A DNA stretch of 64,000 nucleotides from Propionigenium maris DSM 9537. GTDB lineage: Bacteria > Fusobacteriota > Fusobacteriia > Fusobacteriales > Fusobacteriaceae. The stretch spans positions 278,459 to 342,458 of the forward strand of contig NZ_BSDY01000002.1 in NCBI RefSeq assembly GCF_027925155.1, given 5' to 3'. The position numbers and the translations under genes were made by a program. Below the pieces are notes generated by a model. It ran no database searches and was not told the origin of the DNA. It worked only from the letters and a program-made list of their open reading frames with translations. Positions within the stretch are counted from its first letter, which is position 1. The number at the start of each line of letters is the position of its first letter. Shown one piece after another: positions 37,905-46,615 of the stretch.

Positions 37905-39007
37905 ATTTCAAGCACCTCTTTCATCTTTTTTATAGAGTCTGCCAACCTGTATCCCTCTACAGCCTTATCTATATCCCTCAGCTCAAGGTATTCCCTTCCC
38001 AGGATATACTCTATGGCATCCTCATCACTATCTGCAAGGTGCCCTGTTACCCCCTCCTCTATAGTCTCCCTCTCACCAGATTTATTTCTGGCAAGGGCAG
38101 GGGTACCGCAGAACCTTGCTTCTAAATAGGTCAGTCCCAAAGCTTCATCAAAGTTTGACAAAAGCCAGTAGAGGTCTCCCCCCGAATAAATCTCTGGAAG
38201 CTGCTCCCTAGGAACACCACCTAAAAAGGTCACCTTGTCACCCAGGTTCCAGCCCTCTATCCGCCTTCTTAATTCCTCCAGGTAGCCTCCATTTCCAGCC
38301 ACCACCCAGTGGACGTTCTCATCCCTTTCACACACCTCTTTAAATATTTCAGCCATCTCCTCATATCCCTTTTCCCTCACTATCCTACTCACCGAAAGAA
38401 GGATGGTCTTTTCAGGGGAGATATTATATGCCTCTCTCAGGCTGCTCTCTCTGGGGTTAAACTTCCTCTCCTCTATTCCGTTATAGATAACCTCTATCTT
38501 ACTGCTATCTATATCAATTCCAGTAGCCATTATCTTTTCCTTCATATAGTTGCTTACCGACACTATTTTCCTGGATCCTTTTAAAAACCTCTCATACCTC
38601 TGAGGGTACCTCATAAGTTTTCTGATCCTTCCGGGATTAACTATTACCTCTTCAGGTTCCCGGCCGTGGATATAGACTACAGTTCTTTCCAGAAGCTGCT
38701 CCGGAAAAAACAGTGCCGCCACCATGGAAGCTCTGGCATCATTTATTATTATCCTATGAAAGCTATCTAGATCCATTCCCTTTATATAGTTCCAATAGTT
38801 GATAGGTCTTATACCCCTCCTGGACTTCACCTCATGGAGGACATAGCCATCTATTTTTCGTTTTTCAGTTTCCTCTGGACTTCTCCACTCTGTAAGCAGA
38901 TGAACCTCTGCCTCCTTGGATAGGCCTATAGCCAGGTCCCTGGCCACACTTCCTGCCCCTCCAACCACTGGGGGAAACTCATATGATATTATCAGTATCC
39001 TCTTCAT
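37901..39007 (-). CDS. Family 4 glycosyltransferase (GT4)
   Basis: 368 aa. SYEFPPVVGGAGSVARDLAIGLSK at the N-terminus and VAGNGGYLEELRR, then FDEALGLTYLEARFCGTPALA in the donor domain. It follows the acetyltransferase gene by 11 bp and overlaps the next glycosyltransferase gene by 4 bp. Probably adds one sugar to the lipid-linked unit. Confidence 0.87.
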   Translation of the reverse strand: MKRILIISYEFPPVVGGAGSVARDLAIGLSKEAEVHLLTEWRSPEETEKRKIDGYVLHEVKSRRGIRPINYWNYIKGMDLDSFHRIIINDARASMVAALFFPEQLLERTVVYIHGREPEEVIVNPGRIRKLMRYPQRYERFLKGSRKIVSVSNYMKEKIMATGIDIDSSKIEVIYNGIEERKFNPRESSLREAYNISPEKTILLSVSRIVREKGYEEMAEIFKEVCERDENVHWVVAGNGGYLEELRRRIEGWNLGDKVTFLGGVPREQLPEIYSGGDLYWLLSNFDEALGLTYLEARFCGTPALARNKSGERETIEEGVTGHLADSDEDAIEYILGREYLELRDIDKAVEGYRLADSIKKMKEVLEI

Positions 39008-39018
39008 AGCAGCTCCTT

Positions 39019-39564
39019 CTATTCTAAGAATCCAATCTTCTCAGTCATCTTCTCATTCATCTCATCCTTCATCTGGGCACTTACACCCCTCCTCACACTA
39101 TAGCTCTCATCAAATACAGGAGCCTTCTCCATCTGCTTTTCTATCTTTTTTAGATATTCATCTATGGTGCAGATAACCCTGGCCGGGTTTCCTCCAGCTA
39201 CCACCTTAGGGGGAATATCCTTTGTGACCACACTTCCTGCTCCCACAATTGTTCCCTCTCCTATCTCTACTCCCGGAAGGATTATGCTCCCTGCCCCTAT
39301 GAATACATCGGATCCTATCTCGACCTTACCTACCTTGGCATAGCCTGTAGCCCTTTTTATACTTGCATCGTGAGCCAGTATATGCACATTGGGAGCCAGA
39401 GTCACCCTGTCTCCTATAGAGATATGCCAGCAATGATTTTCATCTATGAGGCACCCATGCTGTATACTTACCCCCTCTCCTATCTTGAGACCCATGGTTT
39501 TTAACTTTTCTATATCTTGATATCCTGTTATCTTTAATCGTATCTTCCTCAATAATCCAAACAT
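39019..39564 (-). CDS. Left-handed beta-helix O-acetyltransferase
   Basis: 181 aa with hexapeptide repeats (IGDRVTLAPNVHI, VEIGSDVFIGAGSIILPGVEIGEGTIVGAGSVVT) and the closing PPKVVAGGNPARVI. This is the pattern of sugar or serine O-acetyltransferases of the LbH type; the catalytic His is in ILAHD. In this operon it most likely acetylates the polysaccharide unit. Confidence 0.87.
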   Translation of the reverse strand: MFGLLRKIRLKITGYQDIEKLKTMGLKIGEGVSIQHGCLIDENHCWHISIGDRVTLAPNVHILAHDASIKRATGYAKVGKVEIGSDVFIGAGSIILPGVEIGEGTIVGAGSVVTKDIPPKVVAGGNPARVICTIDEYLKKIEKQMEKAPVFDESYSVRRGVSAQMKDEMNEKMTEKIGFLE

Positions 39565-39623
39565 TCCGACCTCTCTTTAAAACTCATTTTCTATTCTTTC
39601 AAGAAGGGGTTTAACTACCCTTA

Positions 39624-40514
39624 CTAGAGCTCCTTTTTGTCCCTTAGATACATCGCCCATGCTGGGGCTGCTGCCACCACTGCCAGCACACTGGCCTTAG
39701 CCCTGGATACCGCTTCTACTGTTCCCATTCCTGCATGGTAACAGAACCTCATATAGTTTATGGCGCTTCTCAGCCTCTTCTTGTAGCTCTTAGCTATCTC
39801 CATAGACTGATTGTAGTAGTATATAGTTCCCTTGGGATTGTTCACCCTGAGCTTCAAACTGTTATCTGAGAGACCTCCCTCCTGATACTCCTTTACACAA
39901 AATATTTTATTTACAAATCTCGTCTTGTATTTCATAGCCACAAGATCATCCACCACAGCTTCAGTTATAAATCTTTCCCCTTCAAATACCGGGAAGGGGT
40001 ACTCCCTGTAGACATCCGTTCTTGTGAAGGCCGCCTTATCTCCCAGGACCCCATACTTTTCCCTTATCTCCATGGAGTTGGAGTCTATGACATCCTCGGG
40101 AAACTTTGTTCCTATTATCCTACCCTTGGTATCTTTACACACACAGCATACCGATGAGTAGCTCTCCTTGTCCTCTATCTTCTCCCACTCCTCATTAAAC
40201 CCCTCTATTCCATAGGGAGTAAAGTAGTCATCGCTATCTATCATGAGAAAGAGCTCTCCCTGAGCTTCCTCCACCCCTCTCTTTACAGCTGTATGCTTTC
40301 CTCCATTTTCCTTCTTGATATATCTTATATTCAGTACTCCCTCGTCCTGGTAGCTTCTCACTACCTCCTCGGTATTATCGGTGGATCCGTCATCCACTAT
40401 AAGCCACTCAAAGTCCTTGAAGGTCTGCTCCTTCAGGGAGTTGTACAGCCTGTCCAAAAGCCCGGCTCTGTTGTAGCTCGGAGTAAATACTGTAAATTTA
40501 TATTTATAATCCAT
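39624..40514 (-). CDS. Family 2 glycosyltransferase (GT2)
   Basis: 296 aa GT-A enzyme with FTVFTPSYNRAGLLDRLYNSL, WLIVDDGSTDNTE and LFLMIDSDDYF (DXD metal site). A C-terminal hydrophobic patch (VLAVVAAAPAWAMYL) may bind the membrane. It sits between the flippase and acetyltransferase genes. Confidence 0.9.
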   Translation of the reverse strand: MDYKYKFTVFTPSYNRAGLLDRLYNSLKEQTFKDFEWLIVDDGSTDNTEEVVRSYQDEGVLNIRYIKKENGGKHTAVKRGVEEAQGELFLMIDSDDYFTPYGIEGFNEEWEKIEDKESYSSVCCVCKDTKGRIIGTKFPEDVIDSNSMEIREKYGVLGDKAAFTRTDVYREYPFPVFEGERFITEAVVDDLVAMKYKTRFVNKIFCVKEYQEGGLSDNSLKLRVNNPKGTIYYYNQSMEIAKSYKKRLRSAINYMRFCYHAGMGTVEAVSRAKASVLAVVAAAPAWAMYLRDKKEL

Positions 40515-40533
40515 TTAAACCTCCATCAATAAC

Positions 40534-41853
40534 TTATTCCTTCCCTGCCCCTACCCTACCTATAGTGTAATTAAGCTCCACTGGAGCCATAATGGCAAAG
40601 ATTACAAGGGAGAGGGTCGTTCCCAGCATCACTCCATTCACTCCCATATTGTGAACCCTTACAAAGTAGATGGACAGGGGAATATTTATAGCCCCCTGAA
40701 ACACCCATACTGGCAGCTGATACCTCACCCTTCCAAGACCATTTAAAAGGTGCATGTGAAGGTTGCTCCAGGTATAGATAACAGTATAAATAGCAAATAA
40801 CGCCACAAGGGACCTTGAGATCCCCAAATCCTCTCCTATCCATATCTTTATAATATAGGGGTAGATAGCAAAGAGTAGGGCTGCTCCTGCCACTATGGGC
40901 AGCATGAGAAGGTACATTATCCTTCTGTTCCTCATAAGCCACTCTCCGTCCTTCCTGCTGTAAGCTTCAGTATAGGCAGACCAAAGAGGAGCTAATATTA
41001 TACCGTGACCTATTATTATGAGACTGAATAGCTTAGATACTATATTATATCCCGACACATACTCCGGTCCCAGAAGCCTCGTTATTATCATATTATCAGT
41101 TGTCAGGATCACCACAGTGGCCATCTGGATCACGAAGAACTTCCCTCCCAGCATAACCAAGGATCCCACCTTCTCCCTCCTAAAGTATCTGAGAGATGGC
41201 AGAAGAAAGGTATGTCCCTTAAAAAATGTCCAGTTCAAAATGAGATTAGTAGCCACTAGGGCTCCCATATTTATAAGGGCTACACCCTTTATGGATAAAC
41301 TCCCAAACTTTAAAAAGTACCCCAGAAGAAGAAGGGTTCCTGCCTGGGAAAGAAAGTTCCCCAGAGATCCCGCCGAGGCCTTCTGAACACTGTAGTAGAG
41401 CTGTATAGCCAGGGATACTGCAAAGTTGATGAGAGCACCCACAACCACTATCCCCATGAGAAGGTACATATCTCCCCCTCCTACGCTTTTGCTGTTAAAT
41501 ACCCTGTCCCAGGACACAGCTCTGGATATTGCAAGGTAGACAAGGGCTGCTGCTACTACAGCACCTCCCATAACTATATAGGCAGTTGTTACATACTCCC
41601 TTGCTTTCTCCCTATCATCGTGGCTGAGACACTCAGTTACCTTATTTCGGAGTCCATTCCCTATTCCCATATCAAAAAAGCTGACCCAGTTTATAACTGT
41701 AAGGAGGGTTACCCATATTCCGAATTTTTCCTGTCCCAGAAGCTTCAGGGTTACAGGTATAACCATAAGGTTTGCCACTATACCCCCTATTCTGAATATA
41801 AGTCCCAGTCCTATATGTTTTTTTATAGATTTATTTCTTCTAGCTGCATCCAA
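40534..41853 (-). CDS. Oligosaccharide flippase (Wzx-like)
   Basis: 439 aa with 12-14 predicted membrane helices and the polysaccharide-transporter start GLIFRIGGIVANLMVIPVTLKLLGQEKFGIW. These MOP-superfamily proteins move undecaprenyl-diphosphate-linked sugar units across the inner membrane. It lies 18 bp after the initiating sugar-transferase gene. No Wzy-type polymerase is seen in this operon; the only candidate is encoded at 49298-50497. Confidence 0.88.
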   Translation of the reverse strand: MDAARRNKSIKKHIGLGLIFRIGGIVANLMVIPVTLKLLGQEKFGIWVTLLTVINWVSFFDMGIGNGLRNKVTECLSHDDREKAREYVTTAYIVMGGAVVAAALVYLAISRAVSWDRVFNSKSVGGGDMYLLMGIVVVGALINFAVSLAIQLYYSVQKASAGSLGNFLSQAGTLLLLGYFLKFGSLSIKGVALINMGALVATNLILNWTFFKGHTFLLPSLRYFRREKVGSLVMLGGKFFVIQMATVVILTTDNMIITRLLGPEYVSGYNIVSKLFSLIIIGHGIILAPLWSAYTEAYSRKDGEWLMRNRRIMYLLMLPIVAGAALLFAIYPYIIKIWIGEDLGISRSLVALFAIYTVIYTWSNLHMHLLNGLGRVRYQLPVWVFQGAINIPLSIYFVRVHNMGVNGVMLGTTLSLVIFAIMAPVELNYTIGRVGAGKE

Positions 41854-41871
41854 GCAATTCTCACCTGTCCC

Positions 41872-43122
41872 CTACTGTCCCTTACCAAATAATACCGTTC
41901 TGATTGTTTTAAATATTATCTTTACATCCAGGGACAATGATTGATGTTTTATATAGTAAAAATCATACATAAGCTTTATCTTCATATCTTCCAGCCCTGC
42001 CCCGTAAGGGTAGCTTACCTGAGCCCAACCTGTAAGTCCCGGCTTTACAGAGTGTCTCAGAGGATAGAAGGCTATCTTTTCCTCATACTCCTCCGACAGC
42101 TTACTCCACTCAGCCCTAGGTCCTATAAAACTCATATCTCCCCTGAGTACATTCCATATCTGTGGAAGCTCATCGATACGGGTTTTCCTCATGACACGGC
42201 CATAGCCTGTAATCCTTGAATCATTTTTCCCAGCATACTTAGAGTGCTCATTCTCATCGTGCATCTTCATGGAACGAAACTTAACTATCTTAAAGGGTTT
42301 ATTATCAAATCCCACCCTCTCCTGAACAAAGAATACAGGACCCCTTGACTCAGTCTTTATGATTATCATGGATAGAAGCATAATTGGCAGGGTCACTATC
42401 CCCACAATCAGTGAGAGAACAACATCAAGACTTCTCTTTATACGCTTCTGGAAGGAGTTGTGATAGATGTCAAAACCATTATCCAAGAGGAGCTTTTCCT
42501 CATCTAGAGCCTCTACAGCCACCTTCCCCTCTACCTCCTCATAGAATCCATAGAAATCATATACCCTCAGTCCCTCCATCTTCAGTCTCAGAAGGTTATT
42601 GGTTATCCTGTCATCCCTTTTAGAGAGTACAGCTACCTCCCCTATCTCCTTTCTGAAGATAAGTCCTGTTAGGTTGTTCAGGTTGAGAAGTCCCTCATCA
42701 TCGTCGGCCATCTGAATCACCTCAGAGTACTCATGATTTTTTTCTATCATCTCCAGGATCTCATCTTTCTGCGGATGATCTCCTATTATCAGTACATTCT
42801 TTTTCATTCTCATAAAGTTATTCAGGATGTAGAAGGTTATCATCTGATATATAAACATTATCAGATGAAGGCTCAGTGCTTTCCCTAGCCTGATTGTATT
42901 AAAGGATATAAATACAGCAAAGACGTTTATTGCTGCTGACATGAGGCTCACCTCTATCTCATCATCTGAATAGTAGATATTAAACAGATAGTAGAGGGTT
43001 GCTATGGAGATAAACACAATATTTACCGCCAAGTCATTCCTTACACCCATAAGTCTCATTGCCACAAAGTAAAAAACTATATTTAAAAAGGTAAAACCCG
43101 ATATTCTCTTTTGGTTCCTCAT
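41872..43122 (-). CDS. Undecaprenyl-phosphate sugar phosphotransferase (initiating enzyme)
   Basis: 416 aa polyisoprenyl-phosphate hexose-1-phosphate transferase. About four N-terminal membrane helices are followed by a soluble CoA-binding-like part, then the catalytic domain KRSLDVVLSLIVGIVTLPIML, GPVFFVQERVGFDNKPFKIVKFRSM, TRIDELPQIWNVLRGDMSFIGPR and PGLTGWAQV. It starts each sugar unit on undecaprenyl phosphate. First gene of the seven-gene operon. Confidence 0.92.
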   Translation of the reverse strand: MRNQKRISGFTFLNIVFYFVAMRLMGVRNDLAVNIVFISIATLYYLFNIYYSDDEIEVSLMSAAINVFAVFISFNTIRLGKALSLHLIMFIYQMITFYILNNFMRMKKNVLIIGDHPQKDEILEMIEKNHEYSEVIQMADDDEGLLNLNNLTGLIFRKEIGEVAVLSKRDDRITNNLLRLKMEGLRVYDFYGFYEEVEGKVAVEALDEEKLLLDNGFDIYHNSFQKRIKRSLDVVLSLIVGIVTLPIMLLSMIIIKTESRGPVFFVQERVGFDNKPFKIVKFRSMKMHDENEHSKYAGKNDSRITGYGRVMRKTRIDELPQIWNVLRGDMSFIGPRAEWSKLSEEYEEKIAFYPLRHSVKPGLTGWAQVSYPYGAGLEDMKIKLMYDFYYIKHQSLSLDVKIIFKTIRTVLFGKGQ

Positions 43123-43315
43123 TTACTCTCCCCCTGATCATTCTTTTATTTTTTACCCACCGATTATAGCAGTGCTATATGTTTTTTCTGTGTTTTAAGG
43201 TAGCCTCCTTGAGGTTTATCCTACCAAATTTACTGGATTTCTACCTTCTATATTCTACTATTTCTTTCTCCCCCTTCCTTTTATGAAAAAAAATAAAACT
43301 TTTTTAAAAAAACCT

Positions 43316-43344
43316 TTGACACACCCCACTACTTATGATATTAT
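43316..43344 (+). promoter_or_regulatory. Promoter of tRNA cluster 1
   Basis: TTGACA, a 17-bp spacer and TATTAT. It has the same layout as the promoter of the second tRNA group. Confidence 0.88.
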
Positions 43345-43373
43345 TATTCTTGTCCAAGGGACATCCAACAGAT

Positions 43374-43449
<76 letters not shown>

Positions 43450-43455
43450 TATTTT

Positions 43456-43530
43456 GCCCCGTTCGTCCAGTGGTTAGGATACCAGATTTTCACTCTGTAG
43501 ACAGGAGTTCAATTCTCCTACGGGGTACCA
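43456..43530 (+). tRNA. tRNA-Glu (TTC), copy 1
   Basis: 75 nt with CCA. Anticodon TTC in the loop of AGATTTTCACTCT. Identical to the copy at 63924-63998. Confidence 0.95.
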
Positions 43531-43533
43531 CTT

Positions 43534-43609
43534 GGGGATATAGCTCAGTTGGGAGAGCGACGCACTTGCACTGCGTAGGTCAGCGGTTCGACTCCGCTTA
43601 TCTCCACCA
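43534..43609 (+). tRNA. tRNA-Ala (TGC)
   Basis: 76 nt with CCA. Anticodon TGC in ACTTGCACT; acceptor GGGGATA/TATCTCC. Confidence 0.95.
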
Positions 43610-43611
43610 TT

Positions 43612-43688
43612 GCCTAGATAGCTCAGTTGGCTAGAGCACTCGGTTCATACCCGAGCGGTCGATGGTTCGAATCCATTTCTAGGCACCA
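43612..43688 (+). tRNA. tRNA-Met (CAT), elongator-like
   Basis: 77 nt with CCA. Anticodon CAT in GGTTCATACCC. The anticodon stem CTCGG/CCGAG lacks the three G-C pairs of the initiator, so it is elongator Met; Ile2 (modified CAT) is less likely. Confidence 0.9.
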
Positions 43689-43698
43689 TTTGAACTTT

Positions 43699-43724
43699 AA
43701 GCACCTTTTAAGGGTGCTTTTTTT
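43699..43724 (+). terminator. Terminator of tRNA cluster 1
   Basis: AAGCACC/GGGTGCTT stem then TTTTT. Confidence 0.88.
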
Positions 43725-43861
43725 CATATATGTTTTACTTATCTGTTTATATATGGTATAATTTGTTTCAAGAATTGTTATTTTTTTTGAATATATATAT
43801 ATACCTATCTGATTCTATTTATAATTCTAAGTATTAATATATATTTTTTGGGAGGAATATA

Positions 43862-44398
43862 GTGAATAATCTAGGGGAAAAAATCAAGTTTTATAGAAAG
43901 GATAAGGGACTTACTCTTAAAGAACTTTCTCAAATTACAGGTCTTTCTGTGGGGTTTATCAGTAATATCGAAAGAAATCAAAACAGCCCTTCAGTTTCAA
44001 ACCTACAACAAATATGTACTGCACTAAATATTAACCTTATGGAGATCATCCAGGACGGAACGGAGAAGAGTCCTGTTCTCAAAAGAGAGGAGAGAAAGGA
44101 GATCTTCTCATCTAAGAGTGAACAGACAAAGATCGAGCTTCTTACTAAGGGAACTAACGACCTTAACGGTATCGCCATAACAATCGAGGGTAACAGCGAC
44201 TATAGCGACCTATCATGGGGGCATAACTATGATGAGATAGGTGTGGTAGTTAGAGGTACCTTAGAGATCGAATTAGAGAATAAGATCTATATACTAGAGG
44301 AGGGGGACTCTATCTATCTAGAGAAGTTTACTCCACACAGATATAGAAACCCAAATGAGGAAAGAAATGTAACTTTCTGGTTCTCAGTAAAAAAGTAA
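43862..44398 (+). CDS. XRE-family regulator with C-terminal cupin sensor domain
   Basis: 178 aa. The helix-turn-helix (residues 5-60: LGEKIKFYRKDKGLTLKELSQITGLSVGFISNIE) is followed by a cupin barrel (about 100-175: GHNYDEIGVVVRGTLEIELENKIYILEEGDSIYLEKFTPHRYRN). This layout is typical of regulators such as PuuR-like proteins that sense small metabolites. GTG start with GGGAGG upstream. It lies alone behind the tRNA cluster and before the LPS kinase gene; the target is unknown. Confidence 0.9.
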   Translation: MNNLGEKIKFYRKDKGLTLKELSQITGLSVGFISNIERNQNSPSVSNLQQICTALNINLMEIIQDGTEKSPVLKREERKEIFSSKSEQTKIELLTKGTNDLNGIAITIEGNSDYSDLSWGHNYDEIGVVVRGTLEIELENKIYILEEGDSIYLEKFTPHRYRNPNEERNVTFWFSVKK

Positions 44399-44403
44399 AT
44401 TTT

Positions 44404-44428
44404 AAGGGGCTCTTGGAGCCTTTTTTTT
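44404..44428 (+). terminator. Terminator of the XRE-cupin gene
   Basis: GGCTC-TTG-GAGCC stem plus TTTTTTTT. Confidence 0.85.
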
Positions 44429-44552
44429 ATTAGCTTCTTTCGTATTATTAATTTTTTCTACGTCAAGTGACCTTCTTTTTGGTAGGCATTACAGTTAAAA
44501 TTATGTTAAAATATGATTATAGTTAACTTAGAATTTGCTCGAGGTGTTTAAG

Positions 44553-45152
44553 ATGGATATAATTGTAGACCACAAGAGAACAAAGGTCTTTTACGACAAT
44601 AAAAGAAAATTATATGTAAAAAAGTTTTATCCAAGGTTAGAGATGAGGCTTAAATATGCACTAGGCTTAAGAAGGTACCCTGGAACGAACTTCCACTATA
44701 TCTCAGATACCCTTAATAGTTTGGGTATTAAGACTCCGGAGATAGAAAGGGTTGGAAAGTATGAGGTCGTCACCAAAAAAATAAGTGGCGAACCACTGTC
44801 TGAACACCTATTGCGTGACAGGTCTCTGGTTAAAGAGTTTTTAGATCTCATTGTCAAGGTTCTTGAAAACGGAATCTATTTTGGAGATTTCAACACCAAC
44901 AACTTTATTGTAAACGAGGGCTCTATCTACGCTCTGGATCTAGAGGATTACAGAAAGGAGTTATTCTTCAACAGAACTACCGATGAGGCCCTTAGAAGGC
45001 TTAGGACCACCCTCTATAACGATGCAGCTATAAAAAAATTCGGAACAAATCCAAACTTCGATATCTGGGTAGATTATGTAGAAAAAAAACTTAAAAAGCC
45101 TGAAATTTCTGAAACCTATCTTTTAAAGGAACTGCAGCATTCATTCACATAA
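44553..45152 (+). CDS. LPS-core kinase-like protein (Kdo kinase/WaaP/RIO fold)
   Basis: About 199 aa small kinase-like fold with YVKKFYPRLEMRLKYALG, then the catalytic loop GIYFGDFNTNNFIV and YALDLEDYRK (metal Asp). This GDxxxxNF/DxED pattern is shared with the three other small kinase-like proteins in this LPS region. It would phosphorylate an LPS core sugar. ATG at 44553 is preferred over TTG at 44535 because GAGGTG precedes it. It is convergent with the kinase-like gene at 45177. Confidence 0.78.
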   Translation: MDIIVDHKRTKVFYDNKRKLYVKKFYPRLEMRLKYALGLRRYPGTNFHYISDTLNSLGIKTPEIERVGKYEVVTKKISGEPLSEHLLRDRSLVKEFLDLIVKVLENGIYFGDFNTNNFIVNEGSIYALDLEDYRKELFFNRTTDEALRRLRTTLYNDAAIKKFGTNPNFDIWVDYVEKKLKKPEISETYLLKELQHSFT

Positions 45153-45155
45153 AGA

Positions 45156-45187
45156 AAAAGGTAGACCCCTAAAGGTCTACCTTTTTC
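45156..45187. terminator. Bidirectional terminator between convergent kinase-like genes
   Basis: AAGGTAGACC/GGTCTACCTT perfect stem flanked by A- and T-runs. It overlaps the last codons of the minus-strand gene. Confidence 0.9.
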
Positions 45188-45842
45188 TTTTTTTCTTTAT
45201 ATCCCTTACCTTCATATACAGAGCTATATCCCTCTTTAATCTAGATGCCTCCCCTGTCTTCTCTTCATATACTTTAAAGAAAAGATCTTCCAGCCTCTCA
45301 TAGGATATATTACACCTAGATGCCCCCGCCTTTAAGCTACGCAATGCATTCCATACAGTTTTCACCCTGGCTTTTCTCTTAAAAAAGCTCTTCCTTTGAA
45401 CCTCCTCTACATCAATAAGGATAAGGTTTTCACCCTCTAACATAAAGTTTTTAAGATTGTATCCAAAGTAAAATAAGTCATTCATGAGCATCCTCACAAA
45501 CATCTCCATAGACTGAGTAATAAGCCCCTCTATCTCCTGAAAGGTCCTGCCTCCATCGAGCATCTGCTCAAAATCGAATCCCTTTACCTCTCTGGAGATA
45601 TAGTACTTTTCTCCCTCTATAACTCCTGCATCTACCACATCAAAGCATTTAAGCCCTATCTCCTCAAGCATCCCTTTACTCCTTAGAACGTCCTGAGATT
45701 TTACCCTTTTGTTGTAGTTTTTAAGTATCTTTACATAGTAGGTTTCCCCTTGAAACACTCCTCTGTAGATATTGGTATGGGTAGCCACCCTTACCTCCTC
45801 TATACTATCAAACTTCTTTAATTGACAAATTTTATCTAGCAT
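45177..45842 (-). CDS. LPS-core kinase-like protein
   Basis: 221 aa WaaP/Kdo-kinase-like protein: ETYYVKILKNYNKR (nucleotide lysine), YISREVKGFDFEQML hinge, then DLFYFGYNLKNFMLEGENLILIDVEEV. Here the usual HGD of the catalytic loop reads FGYNLKNF, so the catalytic Asp is missing; the metal-binding Asp is kept. It may be inactive or atypical. It follows a second kinase-like gene on the same strand. Confidence 0.7.
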   Translation of the reverse strand: MLDKICQLKKFDSIEEVRVATHTNIYRGVFQGETYYVKILKNYNKRVKSQDVLRSKGMLEEIGLKCFDVVDAGVIEGEKYYISREVKGFDFEQMLDGGRTFQEIEGLITQSMEMFVRMLMNDLFYFGYNLKNFMLEGENLILIDVEEVQRKSFFKRKARVKTVWNALRSLKAGASRCNISYERLEDLFFKVYEEKTGEASRLKRDIALYMKVRDIKKKRKR

Positions 45843-45868
45843 TACACTCTCCCCAAAGTTATTTTATG

Positions 45869-46615
45869 CTATATCTTCCATCCTTTATCTCTCAACTTTT
45901 TCTTGATTCTCTTTATCTCTGAAACAACAGATAAGTTTTTAAAACCTCTCATCCAGTGAGCTAAGTAGTAGTAACCATCCTTAGGGTAGTTAAAAAGTTT
46001 CTCTCCGTCCATTCCAAGCTCTAATATAAGAAGGTCCTTGGAAAAGGTCATCACCTCATAGTGCTTCCTGTAGCTCCCAAAGGAAAATCCCTTACCCTGG
46101 GTATCTATCGTCTTCAACCCATCTTCTGTCATAAGAAAGTTAGAGGTATTGAAGTCTCCGTGATAGTGCTTTGCTTCGTGTAATCTCTTTCCAAAATCTA
46201 CAACTAAGGAGATCTCATCTCTTTCAGGCCTTCTTCCCTCCACATACTCCATCACAAGAAAGCTGTCTACTATCATCCCACTACTTCGCTTAACAATAGC
46301 CATCAGGGGACTTACAAACTCATGAAATCCCATTTCTATAAGCTCATTTACATTCTTTAAGGTTGTTAGAGCTTCCCCCTCCTTAAATAGAGTTTGAACC
46401 TTTCTCTGAGGTATCCTATGCTCATTCCTAGGAGACTTTACCACATACTTCTCCCCCTTATAAAGAGCTCCAGCTACATAGTTCCTCTTAGTCACCTTAA
46501 ACTCCTGAAAGATCTCAACCCTTCCATCTATGATTTCCTTTCCTAGGCCTGTGAGATCCTCTCTTGAGTCCAAATAAAATATTTTATAATCCTTATACTG
46601 AATACTTTTTATCAT
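45869..46615 (-). CDS. LPS-core kinase-like protein
   Basis: 248 aa. EKYVVKSPRNEHRIPQRKVQTLFKEGEALTTL, VMEYVEGRRP hinge and AKHYHGDFNTSNFLMTEDGLKTIDTQGKGF with an intact HGDFNTSN catalytic loop. It overlaps the end of the heptosyltransferase gene upstream by 23 bp, so it probably phosphorylates a heptose or Kdo of the LPS core. Confidence 0.8.
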   Translation of the reverse strand: MIKSIQYKDYKIFYLDSREDLTGLGKEIIDGRVEIFQEFKVTKRNYVAGALYKGEKYVVKSPRNEHRIPQRKVQTLFKEGEALTTLKNVNELIEMGFHEFVSPLMAIVKRSSGMIVDSFLVMEYVEGRRPERDEISLVVDFGKRLHEAKHYHGDFNTSNFLMTEDGLKTIDTQGKGFSFGSYRKHYEVMTFSKDLLILELGMDGEKLFNYPKDGYYYLAHWMRGFKNLSVVSEIKRIKKKLRDKGWKI

